From Dunaliella salina (lineage: Eukaryota > Chlorophyta > Chlorophyceae > Chlamydomonadales > Dunaliellaceae): a stretch of DNA of 17,236 nt. The DNA lies in NCBI GenBank assembly GCA_002284615.2, contig MU069560.1:107345-124580 (forward strand), read 5' to 3'. The notes under the pieces are model-generated. The model was given only the letters and a program-made list of their open reading frames with translations, was not told the origin of the DNA and did no database searches. The translations under genes were made by a program, and so were the position numbers. Of this stretch, positions 8,120 to 16,586 are shown one piece after another (position 1 is the stretch's first letter; each line of letters opens with the position of its first letter).

Positions 8120-8262
8120 CTACCTCCCTGCCTTTGTCATACATAGGCCATCTCGGCGCTCCAAGCCCCTCGTGTACCTTTTCTTCGAGAACAAGGGGTC
8201 TGTCAAGTACGCTGCCTTGATATCCCCCTTTAATTGGCAAGAGGAGTCAACTCTACGACCAC
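8120..8262 (-). pseudogene. integrase N-terminal fragment, truncated
   Basis: The segment includes GDIKAAYLTDPLFSKK and, further on, ERRDGLCM. It matches in layout the leader that precedes the integrase zinc finger in Ty3/gypsy polyproteins (an AY..DP motif, then DGL). The frame ends at TAG 8120-8122. Neither the HHCC zinc-binding motif nor the catalytic DDE triad is recognisable downstream. The preceding about 110 residues (8263-8590) form a Pro/Gly-rich linker between RNase H and integrase without a recognised fold. Without its catalytic core this integrase cannot insert DNA. Confidence 0.6.
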
Positions 8263-8589
8263 AGCCAGGCGTCCCCGGTGTAAGTGGTGTGAGGTCCTCC
8301 CCCCCACCTGGCCACTGACATTTTCCCTCATGAATGTGGCCGGTGGAAAGCGGCGGCGGCTGAGACGAGTCGTCACCCTTAGTGCCCGGGCACTTGGGCT
8401 CCTGAGGGGAAGCTTCTCGCCCTACCTCAGGAGGGACAATCCCGGTCTCAGTCGCTCCAGGTGATTGAGGCAACTGCAGTCCAGCACCGTTCCTCAATCC
8501 CAGCGTCCGCTTTTGCCCCCTGGTCATCACAGCCGCAACAACACCTAAAGCTCCAATACAAATCACTAACTCAGGCGTGACAGGGTCAT

Positions 8590-8985
8590 ACAGTAGAGGG
8601 TTGCGGCTCACGGGGGCTACAATCTTCGTTTCTCCTTTAGCGTACTTGATCACAAACGGGAATCGAGACAAAAACTCCATACACATTGCCTGCCTCCTTG
8701 AGAGGTTCGGTTGTGTTTGCAAGTGGGTGAGTGGGTGATGATCAGTGATGAGTTCACACTCCACAGCACCTTTCAGAAAGCACCTCCAAATTTGTAAGGC
8801 ATGGACGAGACCAAGCGATTCCTGCTCGCCTGTTGTATAGTTGAATTCTGCAGGTGAGAACTTCGTGCTTGTATACGCAACCACGCGTCCATCCTGCATA
8901 AGAACGCCACCTGTTCCCACCACAGATGCATCAGTATGCACTTGAAAAGGCTTGGTCAGATCAGGGATGGCGAGTANTGGCGCAC
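8590..8985 (-). pseudogene. Ty3/gypsy RNase H domain
   Basis: The domain removes RNA from the RNA-DNA hybrid during reverse transcription. Visible motifs are QVHTDAS (first Asp, codon 8930-8932), YTTGEQESLG (Glu) and ELITDHHPL (third Asp), followed by LSRRQAMCMEFLSRF and KGETKIVAPVSRNP. In Ty3/gypsy elements the last motif is normally VADALSR, whose Asp is the fourth acidic active-site residue; here that position is Pro. An N at 8977 leaves one codon undefined just upstream. The frame is open from 9148 to 8120, longer than any other part of pol, and includes the RT-RNase H connection (AEAFQEIKKRLISAP). Confidence 0.9.
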
Positions 8986-9072
8986 TAATAAGCCTTTTCT
9001 TAATTTCCTGGAAAGCCTCAGCACCGGTAGTTTTCATGCGCTTCACAAATCCATCTGTTTGAATTTTTTCTT

Positions 9073-9555
9073 CTATGTATTCCACGGATCCCACATTGTT
9101 CCAATCAATGGTCTTACTGGCTTTTCTGCTTTTCCAGTTTGGCCGCATAGTGTTGCGAGGGGCACCACTGCTGTGCTAAAGTGCTCCACAAATTTCCGGA
9201 AGTAGTTTGCAAGTCCCAAGAGAGCCTGCAATTGCTTTAAGTCCTTGAGCAACGGCCATTTTTCAATCACCGCTTATTTTTGTAGGGTCTATAGAGATAC
9301 AATCCTTGCCAACAACATGCCCCAAGAAGTGCAGCTCAAGCTTGTTTAGTTCGCACTTGCTCAACTTTGCCTTGAGTTCATATTGTGCAACAAGTCCAAG
9401 ACAATCCGCACATGATGTCCATGCTTTTCTGGGGTATGAGACATCACCAATATGTCATCGAGATATACCAGGACAAATTTCCCAATGTATTCCTTGAAAA
9501 GCATATTTATGGCCCTCTGAAATGTGGCTGGAGCATTTATCAACCCGAAGCACAA
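9073..9555 (-). pseudogene. reverse transcriptase palm (C-terminal part) and thumb, frameshifted
   Basis: The frame covering 9361-9555 carries CFGLINAPATFQRAI and FVLVYLDDILVMSHTPEKHG. The YLDD box (9454-9465) supplies two of the three catalytic Asp residues. Near 9375-9390 the frame changes, and the next segment (LSKCELNKLELHFLGHVVG) continues to about 9270. A further change there leads into EKWPLLKDLKQLQALLGL and NYFRKFVEHF, the thumb region that precedes RNase H. Another break lies at about 9105-9150. The order of motifs is normal for Ty3/gypsy, so the breaks are small indels, not rearrangements. Confidence 0.9.
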
Positions 9556-10310
9556 GACTTCAAACTGAATCGGCCAAAAGGCATATCCATTGCTGTCTTA
9601 GGCTTGTCTTCATCATTGATTCTGATTTGGTGATAGCCACTCTGCAGGTCCAGCGATGAGAAAATTGTGCAACCTTGCAGCTTATCCAGAAAATCATCTA
9701 TGCGCGGTAGGGGGTATCTGCCTCGCACGGTGACCTTGTTAAGTGCTCTATAGTCAATACACATGCGTAAAGAACTATCCTTTTTCTGCACAAAGAGTAC
9801 TGGTGCACCATACGGTGATGAGCTTGGTTCAATCAAACCCTTCTTCAATCCATCCTCTATCTGCTTATGAACTTCCAACTCCTCCTCTCTTGTAAGCCGG
9901 AAAGGCCTCTTGTATGTGGGCAATGCTCCATCAATTAGCTTGATTGTATGATTCATATCAAACCTATGCAGGGGGCACTGAGTGATGGGCTCAAAGACAT
10001 CTTTAAAATCTTCCACAATGGTCTTCACTTTGGATTGAGGTAGCAACCCAGGTATTTCCTCCGATGCCATGTCATTGCACACTCTAGTGGTCATTACTGT
10101 ATATTCCTCCATGTCTTCCCCTTGCACAAGCATAAGCCAACTGGTTGCACCTTGCTTGATTTGTTTTGCTGCTTGCTTTGCAGACAGAAATCCACTCTGT
10201 GAAGCCTCTTGAATTTTGTATACGGAGCACAAAAGATTGTGGGCATTTTTCTTCCACTTTGCCTGACACTTCTTCTCCAATTCTTCATCTTTCAAATTAT
10301 ACATCAACAA
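9540..10310 (-). pseudogene. reverse transcriptase, fingers and palm N-terminal part
   Basis: The frame includes KKGLIEPSSSPYGAPVLFVQ, RMCIDYRALNKVTV, RYPLPRIDDFLDKLQG and FSSLDLQSGYHQIRI. These are conserved RT blocks of Ty3/gypsy elements that form the primer-template grip and the first catalytic Asp (codon 9648-9650). It stops after PFGRFSLKSCASG, where a one-base shift moves the expected continuation into the neighbouring frame. The N-terminal about 90 residues correspond to the protease-RT linker. The catalytic Asp of this segment and the YLDD box are therefore no longer in one frame. Confidence 0.93.
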
Positions 10311-10745
10311 TTTCCGCCTTGGGAATCTAGCATTGCTCTGAACTTTGTGAGAAAATCCATGACCACAATTATATCCATACCTTGCAACATTTCTGGCATA
10401 AATTTGGCATTGAGGTGAAGCTTTGTTCCCTTTTGCCTCACTTTGTTGGGGTACACCACATTACATCCTTCTCTATGTCTCTGCAAAAGTAAAGTTCCAA
10501 CTCATTCGTTGCCAATTAAGATGTGCTCATCATTAGCCACATNAACATTGATAGGCTTGTTGAGTGTGCGCTTTGTGAGAGTAGCTTTCTCTTCCCTGGT
10601 TGCACTATTCACCCAATGTTCACTCACAAAGCTGGTTGAGGCTCTTATGTCAAAGAGCACTGCGCATTTTCACCTCCAAAACACCTCCGAATATGAATGT
10701 GAGCCCTTGTGTGTGCTTGGCTGCACCCAAGGTGTGCATCTCAGC
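10304..10745 (-). pseudogene. retroviral-type aspartic protease, altered active site
   Basis: One frame reads FDIRASTSFVSEHWV (active-site codons 10637-10651). After a stop (TGA, complement 10502-10504) it continues with LHLNAKFMPEMLQGMDIIVV and MDFLTKFRAML, matching the second half of Ty3/gypsy proteases. The active-site motif is normally D-T/S-G-A-S; here it is DIRAS, so the catalytic Asp is kept but the next two residues differ. The upstream beta-strand segment (GLTFIFGGVLEVKM) is in a neighbouring frame, so there is a shift just before FD at about 10655-10665. The product would process the gag-pol polyprotein. As it stands the domain cannot be made in one piece. Confidence 0.8.
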
Positions 10746-11019
10746 TGGCACAGTTGAGGACAATTAAGGGTTAACATCCTTACAAGGCTCACCAACACCA
10801 CTACCAGGGTCAGAAGGTTCAATAGTGCAAGGCTATTCACCCTTCCAGGCATGTTCATCATGGGATGCAAGCCAGGTCTTTGAGTCTACTTCAAGCCTCC
10901 TCATCTTCATAGCCAAGCCCTTCATGTTCTCCAGCGGGCTCGACGCCTCAACCCCTAGAGCAACATCCTAGGACACAGATCTCACAGGTTTGCTAGTGCG
11001 ACCAAATCCATTCCCGCAC
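10746..11019 (-). pseudogene. gag-protease junction, degenerate
   Basis: This stretch lies between the gag stop and the first protease-like residues. It contains only short frames, and I see no domain. By position it would be the linker between the nucleocapsid zinc knuckle and the protease. Confidence 0.4.
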
Positions 11020-11925
11020 TCAATTGCGGCAAAATATGGTGTCAAGGACTCTCCTCTTGAATTCCAAGGTCCCTCGGTTCCTTTTTGCTGGGCAGTCCTT
11101 GGCTACGTGGCCGCTCTTGCCGCTGTACATTTTTGCCTTCAATGCACCATTCTTCGATGGCATTCCCCTTTGCCTCTTAATTCTGCTCTCATGCCTCTTT
11201 AGTTCCTTGTTGCTATTCGAACGCATTACACTCAAGGCATCTCCAGGTCTGTTCACAGGCAGCATGGGTGCAACTACCGAGGACGCACGAATTGGTTCAG
11301 GCATGCGTGTTTTGATTGTTGTAGCAATAACAGTTTCCATCATGCTGCATGCCCCAATTCTGCCCAATACACACGGCTCCATGGCAATGGCATTTGTGAT
11401 GCAAGCATTCAAGTTGTCCCATTTGCCACCAAACAAGGGGGTTGCACATTCTCTCCACATGTCTGGGTTGGAAAGACCACTCACAAATTTGTCGCATAGC
11501 ACAATGGCAGGCAAATCTTGGTATGCAGTCATCGCTGCATTCCTGAATTGTGTACCATATTCCAACACAAACTGGCCTTTACTTTGCCTAATTTTACCTC
11601 TTGTCAGCTTCATGGTTGCTTCGTACACAGGGTCATACAAGTCTGTGCCATTGAGCATGAAGAAAATATCCACAGCTTGTTCCCAACTCACATTGCGGCC
11701 CAATCCAGCCTTTTCCACGCACAAGGAGAATGCCCGTGACAGGTTGGGGTCCAGGAGGTTGTTGAGGGCGCCTGCCAAATCCTGGCGTGCACAAACAGCA
11801 TAGTTGTGCACCTCCCTCAAAAATTGCACAGGGTCTCTTGTGTGTGCATCTGTAACCTTCCACTTGACGGGTGCAGGCAAGTTGACTTTCACATGGCAGG
11901 GTTCATCAGTCCAAATGTCTCAATT
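11020..11925 (-). pseudogene. gag capsid and nucleocapsid region
   Basis: The frame opens after a TGA near 11925 and runs about 300 codons. It starts with TDEPCHVKVNLPAPVKW. The middle (VNWEQAV-like through EYGTQFRNAAMTAYQDL and LCDKFVSGLSNPDMW) has the length and the FR..A....L...F..GL pattern of retrotransposon gag/capsid domains. Near the C-terminus GKSGHVAKDC is the second half of a CCHC zinc knuckle. The two leading Cys positions are missing (AKMYSGKSGH), so zinc binding is unlikely. No ATG is well placed; the apparent start at 11892 is a GTG, which suggests the frame continues from an upstream segment after a break. Confidence 0.8.
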
Positions 11926-12271
11926 GGAATGCACAATGCTCGTGCGTGCCAATTTGCATGGCTCGGGTTTGCAACTGTCACAGATATGTTTTGCACACTT
12001 CCAAGAGCACCATATCCACGTGCATGCATAGGTGCAAATTTTTCTGCATGGATGGGGGCAAAGGAACACCACCAATGCTTGCCCTTTGCACGTTTCCTGG
12101 AGCAACATTTCCATGCAATCCCAAGGCAGCATTTCCATGCATTTCCGAGGCAGCATTTCCATGCATTTCCAAGGCAACATTTCCATGTGTTCTCAAGGCA
12201 TTATTTCCATACATTTCATGCATACCACTGCCCACACGCTTTTGATGCAGTTTACTAGCAACACCATTCAC
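11893..12271 (-). pseudogene. gag N-terminal region with octapeptide repeats, frameshifted
   Basis: A minus-strand frame (11978-12271) encodes five imperfect copies of an eight-residue repeat of the type ALEMHGNA, produced by 24-bp tandem DNA repeats. Beyond about 12075 the more protein-like frame is a different one: GYGALGSVQNISV, then WHARALCIPIETFGLM, which stays open to about 11893. I place both in the upstream part of gag by position and direction, since they lead into the capsid frame. No family is recognised, and a separate non-coding leader is the alternative. Confidence 0.5.
12103..12222. repeat. five 24-bp tandem repeats
   Basis: Consecutive 24-bp units start at 12103, 12127, 12151, 12175 and 12199. 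The consensus begins CAGCATTTCCATGCATTTCC and ends AAGG. The units are contiguous with no spacers, and the three central ones are nearly identical. Being a multiple of three, the array encodes octapeptide repeats on the minus strand. Confidence 0.95.
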
Positions 12272-12283
12272 AACCTGTGCATG

Positions 12284-12682
12284 CTACACTTCGTTCTGCT
12301 CCACCCTCTGTTGCATGAGGGTGAGATGCTGTGCAGTTTCATCTGTCGCATGCGGCACATAGCATTCCAAGTTCTCTAGCCTCCTCATCAGCTGGTTGTG
12401 GGAGTGCTGCATCATCTGAAATCTTTTCCCCCTCATCCACACGATACTATCAATGAGCACTAGACACAATTGCCCTACACTATGTATATTTCCAGGACAT
12501 GCATGAACAACATTACTCTCTAAACCAGTATCAATGCACAAGAGTGCCATAATACCCAAGGAAAGCAGAGAGTCCACTCTGCACAACTGAAAAGGAGCAT
12601 CCGCTCCAGACCAGTCCTGGTCTACCAAGGCATCCCGCCTCATGCCATCCGGCATCCTTCTCAACAGCCCAGTCCAGGGCAT
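12284..12682 (-). pseudogene. possible gag N-terminal coiled-coil segment
   Basis: An open frame of 132 codons ends with a polar, helix-prone stretch (RFQMMQHSHNQLMRRLENLE, then QHLTLMQQRVEQ). It has the heptad-like spacing of Leu and Met seen in gag N-terminal coiled coils. It points the same way as gag and lies directly upstream of it. Nothing in the first 70 residues is recognised. It may be gag or leader sequence of the retrotransposon. Confidence 0.4.
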
Positions 12683-13107
12683 GACATCAGTTACTTAAAA
12701 GCTATGTACATGGTAGCTACATGAGCCCAGAAGCATGAGCCCAGAGAACTGTATGCATCCGCGCATATGCATGCATACATCCAAGGGCATAGAATGCATT
12801 CCATACATGAATGCACTCCATGCAAACCAGCGTTTGCTAGCAAACACACCTACCTCAATCTCCTTTGCTGTGCTCGAATTCCTTGCTGCTGATATGCATC
12901 CCCGCAGTCCATGGCCTGCCATTAAGGATAGCAAAGCTCGACAANCCAGCAGCCAAAAGCGAAAGGATGAATGTGTAAAATGGATAATTTTGCAGCCAGC
13001 GCAGTGGGGCAAACGTCGGAAGTGAAAGTGTGCAGCTCAAAAATTCATGGCAATTCGTGGCCACCAAGGAGAGGACTCCCAGCAAGTGATACAAACATAA
13101 GTAGCCC
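12683..13107. other. non-coding stretch upstream of gag, no LTR recognised
   Basis: By position this should hold the 5' leader and LTR of the minus-strand retrotransposon. I find no matching sequence near 7100-8120, so no LTR pair can be called. It contains a perfect 14-bp palindrome GTTTGCTAGCAAAC at 12832-12845, GCATGC-rich DNA at 12750-12780 and an N at 12945. Confidence 0.4.
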
Positions 13108-13315
13108 GCTTCGCTACCACTGCTACGACCCGTAGCAGCGGTGAATGGTGAGGTAAACACAGGGTATACAGCGGGTAAGCAATTAGGGGTTTATTGCTCT
13201 GGGAGTCAAACCCAGCCTACGACCCGGTCACTGCTTAATACTCAGAAGGTGTGATCTCACTCCATCTCTTAACTAAATCTTTATTGTTATCTAAGCTACT
13301 ATTTCGTACGTAGCA
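13108..13315 (-). repeat. 207-bp repeat with tRNA T-arm-like hairpin, copy 1
   Basis: This copy is collinear with 13433-13637 (offset 322-325). It starts GCTTCGCTACCACTG and ends TACGTAGCA. On the minus strand it contains GGTTTGACTCC (13202-13212), one mismatch from the pol III B-box, within a stem-loop CTGGG-loop-CCCAG. A perfect hairpin CTGCTACG-ACC-CGTAGCAG sits at 13120-13138. No complete tRNA cloverleaf can be drawn, so this is at most a tRNA-related SINE-like or MITE-like repeat. Confidence 0.75.
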
Positions 13316-13432
13316 CTGCCTCCCTCAGCGTCGCCTCGCCAGACCCCAACGAGTCGTGCAAAAATACAAAGAGCATCACTTACCAGCTTGGCGTACTCAT
13401 TACCTCCTCTCATGTCCAGGAAAACACCAAAA
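13316..13432. other. spacer between the two 207-bp repeats
   Basis: This unique 117-bp spacer has no recognised feature. I looked for a primer-binding site that would make the pair a miniature LTR element (TRIM) and did not see one on either strand. Confidence 0.5.
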
Positions 13433-13637
13433 GCTTCGCTACCACTGTTACGTCCCGCAGTGGACATAAGCGTGAAGGCCCTCTTAGTATAAGCAGCTAA
13501 GCAATTAGGGGTTTATTGCTCTGGGAGTCGAACCCAGCCTACAACCCGGTCACTGCTTAATACTCAGAAGGTGTGATCTCACTCCATCTCTTAATCACAT
13601 CCTTAAAGTTCTCTAAGCTACTATTCTGTACGTAGCA
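13433..13637 (-). repeat. 207-bp repeat with tRNA T-arm-like hairpin, copy 2
   Basis: On the minus strand this copy has an exact B-box match GGTTCGACTCC (13524-13534) inside a perfect T-arm-like stem-loop: a 5-bp stem CTGGG/CCCAG with a 7-base loop TTCGACT. The body around it (GCAATTAGGGGTTTATTGCT, then ACTGCTTAATACTCAGAAGG) is almost identical to copy 1. The copies differ most at 13450-13500. Its end coincides with the start of the 65-bp inverted repeat at 13638. Confidence 0.75.
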
Positions 13638-13702
13638 GTTCTGTTGACATTCTTTTCATCACTTCCTTGTCTTGACGCTGCAAGCCTTGTGGCATGGCTG
13701 TC
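13638..13702 (+). repeat. 65-bp inverted repeat, left arm
   Basis: This is the reverse complement of 16481-16545 with one mismatch over 65 bases. The match breaks off sharply on both sides. Confidence 0.92.
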
Positions 13703-14210
13703 TGAGGGAACCCTTGGGCCCAGAATAAGGACGGCAGGACTTGAAAAGCATGACCTGCAGAACTTCTTGATATTCATCCTTTTCAGCTTACATGACTGAC
13801 CCCATGCTCAAGGGAGCTGGAAGCTAAGAGTTCCTTGTCAACTGGCACTGCTACAGTCATGGAGGACAGCCACACAAATCAGGAAGACAGCCATTCAGCA
13901 GAAGAATGTTACCAGACAAGGAGGGCGTTCACGTCCTTGAAAGCTCCATGCCATCAACTCCATGCTCCTCGCCAGTCACCATCATGCACGAATCCACGTC
14001 TCCGAGTACGTGAGCGAGTTGAAACGGAGAAAATGATCAACTGGTTGGAAAAATTTTGTTGTTACAGGGCCCCTCCTGAAACTCGACCTCCATGCAGCTG
14101 CAAGAATCCGACCAGCACCGTCCGCTATGAAACTCGACGTACAAACTTTTGCCAGGCCAGTTTAATTGTCTACGGAACCTTATGCAGAAAGGACGCCTAA
14201 CAGCGGCAGA

Positions 14211-14300
14211 ATTCCCGTCCGAAACTCGCCAAACCGAATCGGTTGGCCTCCTGTATTTTTCGGACGATCACATAGCAAGCGCCTCCCTGAGGCGGGCCAA
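14211..14300 (-). repeat. conserved core of the long repeat (palindrome and hairpin)
   Basis: The core comprises ATTCCCGTCC, the near-palindrome AACCGAATCGGTTGG (14232), TTTTTCGGACGATCACA, and a perfect hairpin CGCCTC-CCT-GAGGCG (14280-14294), followed by GGGCC.AAATTTCG. The same order is found at 5191-5310 and 17095-17190; a partial version with the palindrome only is at 5060-5072. In block C the hairpin has changed to GCCCCCTGCGGGG. Confidence 0.8.
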
Positions 14301-16480
14301 AATTTCGCCCGGACTCCCATACCCTGTTCTCCTCGCTGCATTTCTTGAAAACAAGCATAGGCAAGGTAGACACGGCCTACAAAGAAAGACAGCTCGAGGA
14401 AAAACACAAGGAAGACAGGAGTTCCCTGCATGGCCTGCAAACAAGAAGAATCACAGTAGAGTAAGGAAGGCAAACCATCATAGCCATCCCTCTTACCTCT
14501 TTTTTGGTTTAATTTTTGGAACATGCAGGATATTAGCATAAAGAGTTATGAAAAATTAACAACATTGCATGTTTGCATGCCTGCCGGGATGCTGGCAGTC
14601 ACAGCTGCACAAGAGAGACATGTTCCTAACTGTTTTGACTTCATGCTCCTCCATGCACATGCGTGCAATTTGTGTACACCCGTCGTCAAAAAATCTGGAA
14701 TCTCTACAGCACATGTGTTGACCAAAACAAGGACACATGCTGAAAAGAAGAGCCACCAAACCCGTTTCAGGTTCCCACCTCTCACCAAGCACAATCTGCA
14801 AATCATAACAACTATATTAGCAAACAGCATCAAAACAAAACAATTGGCCATAAGACGCCACCAAAGCAAGACATGCATGCATGGCAAGGATGTCATGGAC
14901 TCATCTGACAATTTTCCAAGTTTAAGTCCACAACTCCTCCTCGAACCTTCACACCCACCCCTATCATTCACCACAATGCCAGGAAAAGCCTTGCACAGCA
15001 GTATTCCTAAAAGCAAGAAAGGCCTCCACGTCATATTGGGCATGGCCTGAATTGCTCTCCAATCCTGTCCTCCATAAGCACCAAGTTGACCTGAATAGAA
15101 GGACCAGACCAGGGTCAGGAAAGCAAACAAGGAAGGCATGCACAATCCAACCCCATCAGCACGTCATGAATGCGTCCCTCCCTCTCGTACCGGTAGGCCA
15201 GAACCTCCTTGACTCCATGCATGCATATGCTCCTCATCAATTGAGACACCCTACATGCAAGCATGACAAGACACAAGAACAGGGGAAGCGAACAAGAAAG
15301 ACACAAACCTTGCATCAGCTGTCGCCCTCCCTCTAACAAGTGTACACCAACAGGCTTTCAGAAGCCCACTTGACTGCATCATCCTTGTCAATTGGCACTT
15401 CAAACATGCATGACAGCCACACAAACAAGAAAGTCATGAAGCTCCAAGCAGCAGCAAGGTTGGACCTCGTTGCAATTTGTGAACCTGAAAAACCTGACAG
15501 ACCATAATAAGAGGCATTCCAGGATTTCTATTTGACCTACCTTGACAGCTTAGTGCCCCGACTCCATGCTCCTTGTCAAGCGCCACAGATTTCCCTGCGC
15601 ATAATTCATGCTTTTACATGCATGTTGTCCTAACTCCATTTGACGGTCTCCGGTGTAAGCAGTCTTGACCTTGCCAAGCATGGAAGTACAGCACACAAAC
15701 AAGAAAGGCCTGAACCNTGCAAAAGCAATTGCCCTTCCTTTCACACCAGCAGGCTGTCAGGAACCTGTTGACTCCATGNTCCTCGTCAATCAGGCCAGAC
15801 ATGCATGCATGCATGACGGTCACACAAACAACTGCAAGAGGCATGAAGGTCTCCAATCAGCAACAAGGTTCAACCTTGCAGCATTGTGTTAACCTGAAGA
15901 GCTTCACAGACCAAAACAAGAGGCCTTCTTCTTGGCCCACCTTGATGGCAAACAAAAAATAAGGACATCAGAAGCATGACAAGCAGGGTTTCTTTGACCG
16001 GCACTCTTGCATGCCTGCCTGGGCAACCTCACATGCAACAAGGAAGACCGACAGGAACGGGCATAAATTTGCTATTTGGCCGACCAAGAAATTCACAAAA
16101 GGCCTGGAAGACAAATATGAAAAGAGAACCAGCTGACCTGCCACTGGAACCTTATCATCAAACAACATAGTCTAACAGCACAAGAAGAGGCTGAAAGCTG
16201 GAGCATGTTGACAGGGCGCATGAGGATTTCTTTGAATGCATTTCAACATCTTGAGCAAGGGAGCCAGGACCCTCCATAGGAGGAGTATCAAACCAGACAT
16301 TTCAATCCGCTGCCACTCCATGCTCCTCTTCGCCTCCTCCATGCACAAATGTCAGCCAAGGAGCTGGAAGCTGAAAGCAATGCTTTAGCCAGGCAGCAAG
16401 CCCTCCTCGCCCCTCCTCCTGCAATTCCACTGAAACATTTTGACTCCATCCTTACTGTTATGACTCTGTACACATGCCGG

Positions 16481-16545
16481 GACAGCCATGCCACAAGGCT
16501 GGCAGCGTCAAGACAAGGAAGTGATGAAAAGAATGTCAACAGAAC
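16481..16545 (-). repeat. 65-bp inverted repeat, right arm
   Basis: This is the reverse complement of 13638-13702 with one mismatch. It begins GACAGCCATGCCACAAGGCT and lies within repeat block B, 41 bases before block C begins. Confidence 0.92.
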
Positions 16546-16586
16546 ATGACAAGCAGGCGACAAGGAAGNCACCACTCTTCAGAAGA

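Larger units (their letters stand above)
8120..12682 (-). mobile_element. decayed Ty3/gypsy LTR-retrotransposon, LTRs not found
   Basis: Reading on the minus strand, the order is gag (with zinc-knuckle remnant), aspartic protease, reverse transcriptase, RNase H, then the start of integrase. Integrase after RNase H is the order that defines Ty3/gypsy and separates it from Ty1/copia. The element is broken by at least six frame changes and by in-frame stops at 10502-10504 and 8120-8122. I could not find a pair of LTRs, a primer-binding site complementary to a tRNA 3' end, or a convincing polypurine tract, so the limits given are those of coding homology only. It lies between repeat blocks A and B. 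Confidence 0.9.
13706..16586. repeat. long repeat block B, about 2.88 kb
   Basis: Its opening GGGAACCCTTGGGCCCAGAA reappears at 16587. Landmarks through AACCGAATCGGTTGG keep an offset of 2,881-2,884 bases, so the block is followed by a second copy in direct orientation. Its middle (14195-15430) matches block A at 5170-6400, and 15635-15920 matches 7080-7290 and neighbouring modules. The block contains open frames up to 199 codons on the minus strand (14546-15145), but the same region in block A is frameshifted relative to it. I therefore see no evidence of coding constraint. N bases fall at 15717, 15779 and 16569. Confidence 0.85.

Noticed and set aside
8222..8236. Polypurine tract for the retrotransposon (minus strand AAAGGGGGAT)
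   Set aside because: It lies within the integrase leader coding sequence, upstream of where integrase should continue, so its position is wrong.
11024..11803. 259-codon open frame on the plus strand
   Set aside because: It is exactly antisense to the gag capsid frame, which has recognisable motifs; the plus-strand translation has no protein-like domain.
12103..12222. CRISPR-like array
   Set aside because: The 24-bp units are contiguous with no spacers, and the context is eukaryotic.
12832..12845. Perfect palindrome GTTTGCTAGCAAAC as a regulatory site
   Set aside because: It is a single occurrence with no associated gene, and a 14-bp palindrome is not compelling on its own.
13180..13260. 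A tRNA gene on the minus strand
   Set aside because: Only the T-arm is convincing; acceptor, D-arm and anticodon arm cannot be folded in a standard way.
13108..13637. Miniature LTR retrotransposon (TRIM) formed by the two 207-bp repeats
   Set aside because: No primer-binding site, polypurine tract or TG...CA ends were found in the 117-bp spacer or at repeat ends.
14546..15145. 199-codon minus-strand frame in block B
   Set aside because: The homologous part of block A has different frames because of indels, so there is no sign of coding constraint.
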